Shown one piece after another: positions 45,473 to 54,068 of a DNA stretch of 64,000 nucleotides. A program made the translations under genes and the position numbers. Numbering within the stretch: the stretch's first letter is position 1; the number at the start of each line of letters is the position of its first letter. The notes below the pieces were generated by a model that was given only the letters and a program-made list of their open reading frames with translations, had not been told where the DNA came from and did not search any database. The stretch lies in contig NZ_JAPRAQ010000002.1 of assembly GCF_029989365.1 (NCBI RefSeq), positions 310,001 through 374,000 on the forward strand, in the 5' to 3' direction. Origin of the DNA: Bradyrhizobium sp. Arg816. GTDB lineage: Bacteria; Pseudomonadota; Alphaproteobacteria; Rhizobiales; Xanthobacteraceae.

Positions 45473-46132
45473 CTAGCTGCTTAGAGGCGGTTTGGACGGT
45501 TTGAGTTCATCGTCGGCCTTCACGGCCACGAAGCGGGTGCCGGCGCGATCGACCAGCAGGACCATGGTTCCCTGCGACAGGGGCGATGATGACGGTGCGG
45601 CGACTGCCCACACGAAATGGCGGTTGCCGTGGATGTCGGCGACGCTGACGCGGCCGGGCGGCCCCTGATCGAGCGGGCCGATCACGACCTCGCCGACGCG
45701 GCCGACGAGATCGCCGAGGCCGACGGCATAGCTTTCATCCTTGGGGATGACCCGCGCGATGCCCCTGCTTGCGGCGCGGACTAGCGGAATCGAGACGGCG
45801 ACCGCTCCGACCGAGGCGAGCGTTGCCGGCAAGGGACCGGCCACCATCCGCGCAATGTCCTGGATCAGGAAGCCGGTGATGGAGAAGGCGCCAAGCAGCA
45901 GCAGCAGGAAGATCAAGAGGGGCACGCCGCCGACATTGATCCAGGAGATGGCGTTGATCACCCCATTGTCGCTGGGGTGACCGAAATCGATGTTGGTGCC
46001 GAGCATCTCGCTGAGCGAGGCCCCGACCAGCATCGAGACCACCTCGATCGAGCCGACGATGAGGATCATGGCCGCCGCGATCGCGAACGGCCTGACCTCC
46101 GGCGACATCACGTGTTCGAGCAGAGCGCTCAT
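45473..46132 (-). CDS. YqiJ-like inner-membrane protein with OB-fold (NfeD-type) tail
   Basis: 219 aa. Membrane helices at about 15-40, 70-95 and 105-125 are separated by a loop with GTNIDFGHPSDNGVINAISWIN, and the C-terminal part (about 140-215) carries VGLGDLVGRVGEVVIGPL, an OB-fold pattern of the YqiJ/NfeD group. These proteins always accompany flotillins and are thought to partner them. It starts 10 bp after the PspA-like gene's stop and ends 23 bp before the flotillin start. Confidence 0.88.
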   Translation of the reverse strand: MSALLEHVMSPEVRPFAIAAAMILIVGSIEVVSMLVGASLSEMLGTNIDFGHPSDNGVINAISWINVGGVPLLIFLLLLLGAFSITGFLIQDIARMVAGPLPATLASVGAVAVSIPLVRAASRGIARVIPKDESYAVGLGDLVGRVGEVVIGPLDQGPPGRVSVADIHGNRHFVWAVAAPSSSPLSQGTMVLLVDRAGTRFVAVKADDELKPSKPPLSS

Positions 46133-46142
46133 GACACATTAC

Positions 46143-47297
46143 TCAGGAGCGCGACTTCAACCGCGCCAGCCTCGCTGCAATCTCCTTGTCGCGATGCAAC
46201 GTGCTGAGCTCGTCGATGTCGCTTGAATACGGGATGGCTGCCGGAACGCCGGTGGCGCGCGCCACCGCCCTGCCCGCGCGCAAGGCCTTCGCTGCCGCAG
46301 AGGCACCACCGGACTTCCGGGGCGACGTCGAGGCCTGATGGCTTGCGTGAGCCTCGCTCTGTTCGAGATCGGCGCGGCGCTGCTCGGCATCCTGCAATGC
46401 TGACAGCACGGCGCGCAGCGACGTCACGCACTGCTCGATCTTCTCGTTATTCTCGTCGATGGCCCGGGAAAGCACCTCGAACTGCGCCTCCAGGTCCATC
46501 TGCCGCGCAATGCCGGCGCGGGCGAGATCGTCGCGGCTATCCGCGATCGCGCCCTCGATCTTGGGCGTGAGATCGGTCATCTCGCGCTCGATCTCGGTGC
46601 GGCGCGCGTTGAGACGGTATTCCTCCGCGCGCGCGGCCGCGAGCGCATCGCGGGCTTCGCTCTCCGCGCGCTCGATCTCGCGGATGGCCTGGCCAACCAC
46701 TTTGAGCTTGTTCTTGCCTTCCGCCTGCTCGATCGCGTCATAGGCGATCCCGGCGATCAGGCGCCCGACCCGGGACAGGAAGTTGTCGGGGGCGGCAGCG
46801 ATGGTATCCATGGCGTTCTCCTCCTCTGGCAGACTGTTCGGCGTGACGCCGTAGTGAACTTCAAAGCCGTCATCGGTGCGGATCAGGTGTGCGGGCGCGC
46901 TCTGCCCCCAGCCCTCGGCATAGCCGGCATAGTCGAAGGACACGCTGAAGCGTCCTTCCACCGTCGCAATCGAAATGGTGGCGGGGCCCTTGATCTTGGC
47001 GAGCTTGTCGTCGAGCGGCAGGCGGCGGCCCTGCGCGGCGCGATAGTCGGCGCGGTCGCGCAGGCCCAGCGTCACCAGCCGCGACGGCAGTGCGGTTTCT
47101 TTCCGGATCGGCTCATAGGCATGGGCATGGAGCAGGACGACATTGGAGCCGACGTTATGGCTCCGCGCCACCTCATCCAGGATCTCCATCATTCGGTCAT
47201 AGGCCCTAAACGTCGCCTCCATGGCGGCCTTGGCGGCCGGGTCAGGGGCAAGCCTGTAACGCAGCGCGGATGGCGCGTTTTTGGACGACGGGCTCAT
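46143..47297 (-). CDS. Two-part protein: TnpB-like N-terminal domain joined to PspA/IM30-like coiled coil
   Basis: One open frame of 384 codons from ATG 47297 (a GTG three codons earlier is possible; neither has a good ribosome-binding site). Residues 163-384 form a PspA-like protein: MDTIAAAPDNFLSRVGRLIA, then long charged coiled coil (about 190-320) and a Ser/Ala-rich tail. Residues 1-160 look like the front, non-catalytic half of IS605 TnpB proteins: RYRLAPDPAAKAAMEATFRAYDR, LHAHAYEPIRKETALPS, then PLDDKLAKIKG, VEGRFSV and a TDDGFEVHYGV strand before the point where TnpB would begin its RuvC domain. No RuvC residues follow. The TnpB match is from memory and unverified. Confidence 0.65.
   Translation of the reverse strand: MSPSSKNAPSALRYRLAPDPAAKAAMEATFRAYDRMMEILDEVARSHNVGSNVVLLHAHAYEPIRKETALPSRLVTLGLRDRADYRAAQGRRLPLDDKLAKIKGPATISIATVEGRFSVSFDYAGYAEGWGQSAPAHLIRTDDGFEVHYGVTPNSLPEEENAMDTIAAAPDNFLSRVGRLIAGIAYDAIEQAEGKNKLKVVGQAIREIERAESEARDALAAARAEEYRLNARRTEIEREMTDLTPKIEGAIADSRDDLARAGIARQMDLEAQFEVLSRAIDENNEKIEQCVTSLRAVLSALQDAEQRRADLEQSEAHASHQASTSPRKSGGASAAAKALRAGRAVARATGVPAAIPYSSDIDELSTLHRDKEIAARLARLKSRS
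46811..46828 (-). promoter_or_regulatory. Strong internal ribosome-binding site and start within the two-part ORF
   Basis: AGGAGG (46820-46825 read on the minus strand) is spaced eight bases from ATG 46811, exactly where the PspA-like half begins. It codes for E-E-E-N in the longer frame. It would yield a free 222-aa PspA-like protein and is much better than any site at the upstream starts. Confidence 0.75.
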
Positions 47298-47305
47298 GGA
47301 AAGCA

Positions 47306-47330
47306 CTAAAGCACCATTTTGGTGCTTTAG
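47306..47330. promoter_or_regulatory. 11-bp perfect palindrome upstream of the flotillin operon
   Basis: CTAAAGCACCA (47306-47316) and TGGTGCTTTAG (47320-47330) are perfect inverted repeats with loop TTT, 9-33 bases before ATG 47297. The short loop and position suggest a dimeric repressor operator overlapping the promoter, or a hairpin at the 5' end of the transcript. Confidence 0.7.
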
Positions 47331-47844
47331 GAAGAGGAGATGCGATCACGTTCCACTGATCCTTGGGCACTCTATGGATTTGTCGCGGCGGCTCGGATCC
47401 GCGTTCAAGGCGGGCTATCACCTCTAGATCACCACCGATCAAGACTTCTTGCACGTACCGGTTGCAATTTTCATCAAAGCCGAAGCTCTCGCGTCCGCCC
47501 GGCCCTGCAGCGTTCTCACGCTGCTGCGGATACCCTCATTGCGCTGCGCTCCATTCGGCCACGCGTCGCCCCGTGGTCGCCGACATGGGATGGCGCGATG
47601 CGTAATTTACGAATTCGGGAGAACCAAATGATATCGAGGCCAGGCGGAATTCGCGCGGTTAGAGAATCATCCGGTGAGATCACGCGACGGAGATATGACG
47701 CCTGAATGACGTATCTGCTTTCCGCGTCTGCGATAGATCACCGTCCGTCCACAGCCTGTCCGCAGCATATCCACAGGCCGACTATGCCGGATTCGCGAGA
47801 CCGCACGGGCCACTTGCTGCGCACAAACCCACAGGGCAGCTATG
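47331..47844. other. Non-coding gap upstream of flotillin operon
   Basis: About 514 bp without a supported gene. Short frames on both strands show no signal peptide, membrane segment or recognisable family. It should include the promoter of the TnpB-like/PspA operon at its left side and the 3' end of the Cys-rich protein gene at its right. I noted TCCACAGCCTGTCC and ATCCACAGGCC, two similar TCCACAG(C/G)C elements about 20 bp apart near 47747-47780. Confidence 0.5.
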
Positions 47845-48108
47845 TCAGCCGCCGGCCTGGTCGAAAACGGTGCGGCAAGCCTCGCTCAAGCTTGACCGGT
47901 TACGGCGCAAGCAGGCCGTGATGGCGCGGACGTTGGGGATCTCGCCGGCGCAGAGCCGGTAGACGTCGGGGGTGCAGGCCCGGCGCTGCTCCGGCGTTCC
48001 CTGCTGCGCCTGAGCAGCGGTGGCGAACAGCGCCAGGAACAGCCCGACCGTCGAGGCGCGGCGCGCCCTGCTTTTCGCACCCGCAAACCGCAAGAACCTT
48101 GCCTTCAT
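47845..48108 (-). CDS. Small exported Cys-rich protein (87 aa)
   Basis: ATG 48108 has GGAGA nine bases ahead. A basic head (MKARFLRFAGAKSRARR) and signal helix (ASTVGLFLALFATAAQAQ) precede a mature domain with four cysteines spaced C-x8-C-x12-C-x12-C (ACTPDVYRLCAGEIPNV... ACLRRNRSSLSEAC). This is one unit of the cysteine-rich repeat seen in GLG1-like proteins. Small secreted one-repeat proteins of this type are numerous in Bradyrhizobium; function unknown. Confidence 0.8.
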   Translation of the reverse strand: MKARFLRFAGAKSRARRASTVGLFLALFATAAQAQQGTPEQRRACTPDVYRLCAGEIPNVRAITACLRRNRSSLSEACRTVFDQAGG

Positions 48109-48362
48109 GACCAAGTCTCCCGTCTGCCTCGCCCGCCCCCGGGCCGGTGTCGTGCCAAGGGGGTAGGAGAAATAAATCGCGGGGGATGTGATCTCTTTCA
48201 CACTGAGGCCGGACGGGAGGAACGTACGGTTCCGCGGGGATTTTAAGGAATCGCTAACCAATCAGAGCCCGATCGCCGGATCGTTAAAATGCGAACGATC
48301 GGCTCAATCGGGTGACAAACCGGCTTTGCGACATTGCGCCATCCGCGTTCTGCGAGGGTGCG

Positions 48363-48557
48363 ATGAGCGAAGCCGAATTCAACTTGCTGCTGGATGCCGT
48401 TCGGGACGCCATGGTCTATCAAGATGTCGCGCCCGAGCCGGAGGAGGAATTCGTGCCCCGCTCGTGGTCGTACGCCGCAACGCCCAAAGCCGCCAATGAC
48501 AATGAGGGCGCCTGGCCCCTTCTGCCGTTTCCGGACGGCTGGTACGCGGCCGGTTGA
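48363..48557 (+). CDS. Small acidic hypothetical protein (64 aa)
   Basis: ATG 48363 has GAGGG six bases ahead; an upstream in-frame ATG at 48312 lacks one. The sequence begins MSEAEFNLLLDAVRDAMVYQ and has an acidic EPEEEFVPRSW centre and an aromatic tail FPDGWYAAG. No membrane or signal segment. I do not recognise a family. Confidence 0.6.
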   Translation: MSEAEFNLLLDAVRDAMVYQDVAPEPEEEFVPRSWSYAATPKAANDNEGAWPLLPFPDGWYAAG

Positions 48558-48638
48558 GGCCACTTTCAACGTCAACCGATGCGCCCGCTCCGGCGGGCGT
48601 TTTGCTATCGGCCATGCGCCGGAACGGCGCGGCGCCGA

Positions 48639-48785
48639 TCAGGTCTTGACCCGCTCCTCGCCCTCCTGCGGCACCCGGTCGGGTGCGGCCGGCGGAAAGA
48701 TGCTGTCATAGATCGCACGGGCCTCGCGAATGAGGCGAGCCCGCTCCAGCTCGGATTTCGGGACAAATCGGACGACGTCGCTCAC
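48639..48785 (-). CDS. Small hypothetical protein (48 aa)
   Basis: GTG 48785 preceded by GGAG at five bases opens a 48-codon frame: SDVVRFVPKSELERARLIRE continuing ARAIYDSIFPPAAPD and an acidic end. An amphipathic helix rich in Arg/Glu (about 10-26) is the main feature. The first eight residues, DVVRFVPK, occur in a group of short proteins common in Bradyrhizobium. The function is unknown. Confidence 0.6.
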   Translation of the reverse strand: MSDVVRFVPKSELERARLIREARAIYDSIFPPAAPDRVPQEGEERVKT

Positions 48786-48974
48786 GTGCTCTCCAGCTCC
48801 AGGGGTTCGTCACGCATCACTTCGCAGATGCGAAGTCTGTGCCATCGGGCCTGAATCGCGGGTGTCCGCCAAGCCCCGGGCAAACCCGGTGTGCACGGCC
48901 TGGCAGGCCTTTGCTGCGCGCTCGGCGGAACGCGCGGTGAGCAAAATTTGTGATGAAATATCAGGAGGTTGTTA

Positions 48975-49048
48975 TGGAGGCCACGACCAGAATTGAACTG
49001 GTGTACACGGTTTTGCAGACCGTTGCGTAACCACTCCGCCACGTGGCC
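48975..49048 (-). tRNA. tRNA-Cys (anticodon GCA)
   Basis: The minus strand reads GGCCACG-TGGCGGAGTGGTTACGC, then anticodon loop CTGCAAA with anticodon GCA, GTTCAATTC in the T arm and acceptor CGTGGCC-T-CCA. The acceptor stem pairs perfectly over seven bases, and CCA is encoded. 74 nt. Confidence 0.95.
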
Positions 49049-49104
49049 CCGTAAGGGCGGAGCAATATAGGGGATCAATGGCTTAGGCAACCCCGACCGG
49101 GCGT

Positions 49105-49853
49105 TTACGCTTTGGTCCCGCCGGGGCCGGCGAGATATATCGCAAGAATCGCATCGGTCGGGCCGACCGCGGTCATCCGCCCCTCCTCCAGCAGGATCGC
49201 GCGGTTGCAGGTGCTCTGGATCAGCTCGATGTCGTGCGAGGCCAGCACCAGGATGCCGGCACGGGCCACGATCCCGTCGAGCCGTTGCCGCACCTTCCGG
49301 CGGAATTGCTGGTCGCCGACGCCGATCCATTCGTCGAGCAGCACGATCTCGCCTTCCACGGCGGTTGCGACCGCGAAGATCAGGCGCAGCATCATGCCGC
49401 TGGAATAGGTCCGCAGCGGCAGGTCGAGCCGGTCACCGAGCTCGGTGAACTCGGCGATCTCCGCCCGCCGCGCATCGATCTCGGAGCGCCGCGCGCCGAT
49501 CACGAGACCGCGCCGCACGATGTTCTCGTAACCCGTGGCTTCCTCGTCGAAGCCGGCCGACAGGTCGAACAGCGACAGGCAGCGGCCGAGCACGTCCAGG
49601 CTGCCCGCGGTCGGATGACAGATGCCGGCGAGCACCCGCAGCAGCGTGGTCTTGCCGGCGTCGATGATGGCGACGCGGTCGCCGGCGCGGATGTCGAGAC
49701 TGACGTCGTTGAGCGCGGAGACAATGTGCGGCACCGCCGACGTCCGGCGCAGCGTCACCACGCTGACCGGCTGCGCAGCGAACGGTCGCGGAATGACAGC
49801 ACCGGAAAGTTGACCGAAACGTTGCGAAGCACGATGTGGGCGGCAAGGCTCAT
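49105..49853 (-). pseudogene. Polysaccharide/O-antigen ABC exporter ATPase (Wzt/KpsT type), decayed
   Basis: ATG 49853 encodes LAAHIVLRNVSVNFPVLSFRDRSLR, a typical Wzt start, but this frame hits a stop after about 32 codons. The rest of the protein continues in another frame (open from 49761 to 49105), so a frameshift lies around 49770-49790. The second piece has LSGM-type YSSGMMLRL, Walker B VLLDEWIGVGD and ASHDIEL intact. The P-loop reads VAIIDAGKTTLLR instead of VAxIGxNGAGKTTLLR: about four residues including the first glycines are missing. With two independent lesions it cannot make a working ATPase. Confidence 0.85.
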
Positions 49854-49860
49854 GCGCACC

Positions 49861-50175
49861 TCACAGCCAATACGCCACGCGGTGGCGGAATTTTGCGTAG
49901 TAGCCGAAGGCGATGACGGCGACGACGATCGCATAGATCGCCCCGAGCAGCCATTGCTCCGGATCGGTCGGCTGCGACAGCAGCGACCTGCGCACGAGGT
50001 CGAGCAGCGTCGCGAACGGATTGGCGCGGATCAGCCAGTAGAACGCGGTGCCGCGCAGGGCGTCCTCGGTCCAGATGATTGGCGTCAGGAAGAAGATGAA
50101 TTGCAGGCCGCTGACGATCGCCGTGCCGATATCACCAAAGCGCGCGCAGAGCATGCCGAGCGCGACCGGAGGATT
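49861..50175 (-). pseudogene. ABC-2 type exporter permease (Wzm/KpsM type), 3' fragment only
   Basis: The last ~105 residues of a polysaccharide ABC permease remain: VALGMLCARFGDIGTAIVSGLQFIFFLTPIIWTEDALRG, then NPFATLLDLVRRSLL and a final membrane helix before AKFRHRVAYWL. The first ~60% is absent; sequence to the right belongs to the DTW-domain gene, whose stop is at 50186. The break therefore falls at about 50175-50185. The fragment overlaps nothing and precedes its ATPase partner in the normal order, so this is a truncated exporter operon. Confidence 0.85.
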
Positions 50176-50185
50176 TAAGCGCGAG

Positions 50186-50920
50186 TCAGCCGCGCTTGCT
50201 GCGCCGGACACCGCGCCGGCGGTCCTTGACCGGCGGCTTTGGCGCCAGTTCCGGCATTTCGGCCTGCACCTCGCGGTAGCGCGTCAACATCCGTTCAAAA
50301 CTGGCGTTCAGCGTCTCCGCGATGTCGGGACGCTTCTCGAGGCTGGCCAGGATGGTCGCGGCCGCCTCGATGGTCGACAGCCCGTCCTTGCGCGGCTCCT
50401 TGCGCAGGCGGCCGTAGCGCGAGGGATGCGCCGGGTTGAGGATGACGCGCTGGCATTTGAGCATCCAGGGATTGCGCCACCACAGCGCCTTGGCCTGGCT
50501 CCATGTGCCGTCGAGCAGCACCACGCCTTCGAGCTTGCCGAGGATCGCGCGCTGATTGTCCGCGACCTCGCCTTTGCGGTTGAGCGCCAGGATCTCGCCC
50601 TCGGCTTCGAGATCGGCCGCGCGGGCCGAGCCGAGATAGAGCACGGCCCAGTGCGAGGCGTTCTCGACCGGCCGCGCCAGCGCCTTGGACAGGCTCGGCC
50701 AGGACAGGCCGACCCGCACCGTGGCATCGGTAAAGTGCTTCGCAAGCAGCCGGGCGGTGCCGAGCGCCCTGTCCTGCTCCTGCGGATGCTGGAGGATCAG
50801 GAGCGAGAGCCGGGTCTTGATCGGCGTGACACTGTCGCAGATGCACAGCGGCATCGGCTTCTGGCAGTGCGGGCATTCGGGGATCGGATCGGCCGGCGCG
50901 GCGGCTGTGGGGGTCGACAT
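50186..50920 (-). CDS. DTW-domain tRNA-uridine aminocarboxypropyltransferase (TapT/Tuaa type)
   Basis: 244 aa from ATG 50920. A zinc-finger-like CPHCQKPMPLCIC start, then LLILQHPQE and the signature LLDGTWSQAKALWWRNPWML containing the D-x-T-W motif of the DTW family. These enzymes transfer the aminocarboxypropyl group from SAM to tRNA uridine (acp3U). The end is basic (KPPVKDRRRGVRRSKRG). It lies 37 bp downstream of the RND operon's last gene and may be read through from it. Confidence 0.87.
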   Translation of the reverse strand: MSTPTAAAPADPIPECPHCQKPMPLCICDSVTPIKTRLSLLILQHPQEQDRALGTARLLAKHFTDATVRVGLSWPSLSKALARPVENASHWAVLYLGSARAADLEAEGEILALNRKGEVADNQRAILGKLEGVVLLDGTWSQAKALWWRNPWMLKCQRVILNPAHPSRYGRLRKEPRKDGLSTIEAAATILASLEKRPDIAETLNASFERMLTRYREVQAEMPELAPKPPVKDRRRGVRRSKRG

Positions 50921-50957
50921 GGCCGCCGCTATACGCTTGAAGCGGCGGTTCAACAAC

Positions 50958-53900
50958 CTATTCCGCGGGCGCGGCGAGCGGACGCGGCTCGGAACGGCGG
51001 CGCAGGCGGTCGATCAGCAGGTAGATCACGGGCGTCGTGTAGAGCGTCAGGATCTGCGAGACGAACAGGCCGCCGATGATGGTGATGCCGAGCGGACGGC
51101 GCAGCTCCGTGCCCGGACCGGTCGCGACGACCAGCGGAATGCCGGCGAACAGCGCCGCCATGGTCGTCATCAGGATGGGGCGGAAGCGGGCCTGGCAGGC
51201 CTCGAAGATCGCCTCCGCCGAGGACAGGCCGCGCTGGCGCTCGGCATCGAGCGCGAAGTCCACCATCATGATGCCGTTCTTCTTGACGATGCCGATCAAC
51301 AGGATGATGCCGACGAAGGCGATCACCGTCAGCGGCGTGTTGGTCAGCTGCAAGGCGAGCAGCGCGCCGAGCCCCGCGGACGGCAGCGTCGAGATGATCG
51401 TCAGCGGATGGGCGAGGCTCTCATAGAGCACGCCGAGCACGATATACATCGCCACCAGCGCGCCGAGGATCAGCAGCGGCTGGCGGCCGCTGGTCCTGGC
51501 GAAATCACCGGCATTGCCGTCAAAACTGCCGCGAATGCCATCGGGCATGTGCAGCTCCTCGACCGCGCGCTGCACGTTCTGGATGGCTGTCTGAAGCGGC
51601 ACGTCCGGCAACAGGTTGAACGACACCGTGGTCGAGGGAAACGCCTGCGAATGATAGACCGCCAGCGCAGCGAGCCCGCGCGTCGCATGCACCACCGTCG
51701 ATAGCGGCACCTGCGCGTCATTGGCACCGGCGACATAGATACGATCGAGGTTGGATGGGTCGACCTGGAATTTCGGGTCGATCTCCAGCACGGTCATATA
51801 CTGGTTGCGCTGGGTGTAGATGATCCCGATCTGCCGCTGCGAAAATGCGTTGTTGAGCGCGTTGTCGATATCCTGGACCCTGACGCCGAGCGCCGAGGCC
51901 TTCTGGCGGTCGATCGAGAGCGTGAGCTGAAGCCCGCCGGGATCGCGGTCGCTGGAAATATCCGTGATGCCCTCGATGCTCTCCATGCGCTTGGCCACGA
52001 TCGGCGCCCACTTCTGGAGCAGGCTGAGATCGGTGCTGGTCAGCGTGTACTGGTAGTCGGAATCGCTCTGCCGTCCGCCGGCGCGGACGTCCTGGGCGGC
52101 GAACATGAACAGGCGGATGCCGGGCACCGGGTACAGGGCGCGCCTGAGACGGTCGATCACGACCTGCGTCGAGACGTGGTCGCGCTCCTCCGGCGGCTTC
52201 AGGCTGATGAACATGGTGCCGCGGTTCGAGGTCGCAGCCCCCGGCCCCCCGCCTCCGCTGCCGACGGTCGAGCCGATCCCGGCGACGGCCGGATCCTGCA
52301 TCACGATGTCGGCGAGCCGCTGCTGCAGGCCGAGCATGGACTGGAACGAGATGTCGGCCGAGGCGCGCGTCGCGCCGATGACGAAACCGGAATCGTCGGT
52401 CGGGAAATAGCCCTTGGGAACCTTGATGTAGAGCGTCACGGTGAGGCCGATGGTGGCGAAGAACACCAGCAGCGTCAGCAGCGGATATTGCAGCACGGTA
52501 CGCAAGCTGCGGGCGTAAAACGTGACCACGCGCGACAGCGAACCTTCGATCAGCCGGTCGAACAGCGTCGCGGTGCCGGATGTGGTCTGTCGGATGTAGT
52601 GAGCGCAGATCATCGGGGTGACCGTCAGCGACACCAGCGTCGAGACCAGGATCGCAAAGGTCAGTGTCAGCGAGAACTCGCGCAGGAGCCGACCGACGAT
52701 GCCGTCCATGAAGATCAGCGGCGTGAAAGCCGCGATCAGCGACAGGCTGATCGAGACCACGGTGAATCCGATCTGCCGTGCCCCGACCAGGGCCGCCTGG
52801 AGCGGCCGCATGCCATGTTCGAGATTGCGGTACATGTTTTCGATCATGACGATGGCGTCGTCGACCACGAAGCCGACCGAGATCGCCAGCGCCATCAGCG
52901 ACAGATTGTCGATCGAGAAGCCCGCGACCCACATCCCTGCACAGGTCCCGGCCAGCGCCAGCGGCACGGAGATGCCGGCCGCAATCGTCGGCGTCAGCCG
53001 CCGCAGGAACACGAACACCACGACCATCACGAGGACAGCGGTTGCCAGCAGCGTCCACTGCATGTCGAGCACGCTGGCGCGGATCGTGCTGGTACGGTCG
53101 ACCAGCGTGGAAATATCGACACCCGCCGGGATCCATTGCTTCAGCGCCGGGATCAGCGCCTTCACCCGGTCGACGGTGTCGATGACGTTGGCGTCGCCCT
53201 GCTTGGTGATCTGGATCAGCACCGCCGGCTGCTTGTTGAACCAGGCGATCGAGCGGGCGTTGCGGACGGAGTCCTCGATGTCGGCGACGTCGGACAGCCT
53301 GACGAAATTGCCGTTCGAGCTCTTGATGATGATGTCGCGGAACTCTTTCGCCGTCCGCATCTGCTTGTTCAGCGACAGCGTCTCGCTCTGGCGCTCGCCG
53401 TTGAAGATGCCGACGGGACCAAGCGGGTTGGCGTTGATGATCGCGGTCCTGACGTCGTCGGTGGCGATGCCGGCGTTGGACAGTGCGACGGGGTTGAGCT
53501 GCACGCGCACCGCCGGCTGGTCGGCGCCGCTCACCGTCACGTCGCCGACACCCGGCACCTGCGAGATCCGCTGCGCGAGCACGGTATCGGCGACGTCGTA
53601 GATCGCGCTGGCCGACAGCGTCTTCGAGGTCAGCGCCAGCACGAAAACGGGCGCGCCGGCCGTATTCGCCTTGCGGAAGCGCGGCAACGTCGGCAGGTCG
53701 CTCGGCAGGTCGATCAGCGCGGCATTGATCGCCGCCTGCACGTCGCGCGCGGCCTTGTCGATGTTACGGCCGATGTCGAACTGGAGCTGGATGCTGGTCG
53801 TGCCGAGCGACGACGTCGAGGTGATCTGGTTGATGCCCGCGATCTCGCCGAGCCGACGCTCCAATGGCGAGGCCACCGTCGCCGCCATGACGGACGGGTC

Positions 53901-54068
53901 GGCGCCCGGCCGGCTGGCCGACACGAAGATGGCGGGGAAGTCGACGTTCGGGACCGAGGCGACGGGAAGGAACTCGTAGGCAACGACACCCAGCAGGAAC
54001 AATCCGATCGACAGCAGCGTGGTCGCGACCGGACGGCGGATGAAGGGCTCCGAGATCGATGCCATCAC
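50958..54068 (-). CDS. RND multidrug efflux transporter (MdtC-like)
   Basis: 1036 aa with 12 membrane helices and two large periplasmic loops. It starts SEPFIRRPVATTLLSIGLFLLGVVAYEFLPVASVPNVDFPAI, characteristic of MdtB/MdtC. The proton-relay segment SVGFVVDDAIVMIEN (DD pair in TM4) is intact. ATG 54068 overlaps the upstream RND gene's stop as ATGA. In MdtABC pumps, two different RND proteins form the heterotrimer, as suggested by this pair. Likely substrates are bile-salt-like or aromatic toxic compounds. Confidence 0.93.
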   Translation of the reverse strand: MMASISEPFIRRPVATTLLSIGLFLLGVVAYEFLPVASVPNVDFPAIFVSASRPGADPSVMAATVASPLERRLGEIAGINQITSTSSLGTTSIQLQFDIGRNIDKAARDVQAAINAALIDLPSDLPTLPRFRKANTAGAPVFVLALTSKTLSASAIYDVADTVLAQRISQVPGVGDVTVSGADQPAVRVQLNPVALSNAGIATDDVRTAIINANPLGPVGIFNGERQSETLSLNKQMRTAKEFRDIIIKSSNGNFVRLSDVADIEDSVRNARSIAWFNKQPAVLIQITKQGDANVIDTVDRVKALIPALKQWIPAGVDISTLVDRTSTIRASVLDMQWTLLATAVLVMVVVFVFLRRLTPTIAAGISVPLALAGTCAGMWVAGFSIDNLSLMALAISVGFVVDDAIVMIENMYRNLEHGMRPLQAALVGARQIGFTVVSISLSLIAAFTPLIFMDGIVGRLLREFSLTLTFAILVSTLVSLTVTPMICAHYIRQTTSGTATLFDRLIEGSLSRVVTFYARSLRTVLQYPLLTLLVFFATIGLTVTLYIKVPKGYFPTDDSGFVIGATRASADISFQSMLGLQQRLADIVMQDPAVAGIGSTVGSGGGGPGAATSNRGTMFISLKPPEERDHVSTQVVIDRLRRALYPVPGIRLFMFAAQDVRAGGRQSDSDYQYTLTSTDLSLLQKWAPIVAKRMESIEGITDISSDRDPGGLQLTLSIDRQKASALGVRVQDIDNALNNAFSQRQIGIIYTQRNQYMTVLEIDPKFQVDPSNLDRIYVAGANDAQVPLSTVVHATRGLAALAVYHSQAFPSTTVSFNLLPDVPLQTAIQNVQRAVEELHMPDGIRGSFDGNAGDFARTSGRQPLLILGALVAMYIVLGVLYESLAHPLTIISTLPSAGLGALLALQLTNTPLTVIAFVGIILLIGIVKKNGIMMVDFALDAERQRGLSSAEAIFEACQARFRPILMTTMAALFAGIPLVVATGPGTELRRPLGITIIGGLFVSQILTLYTTPVIYLLIDRLRRRSEPRPLAAPAE

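Noticed and set aside
46143..47297. An intact IS605 transposon at the flotillin operon
   Set aside because: No RuvC or zinc-finger part of TnpB, no TnpA, and no right end is visible; only a front-half-like domain remains in a long fused frame.
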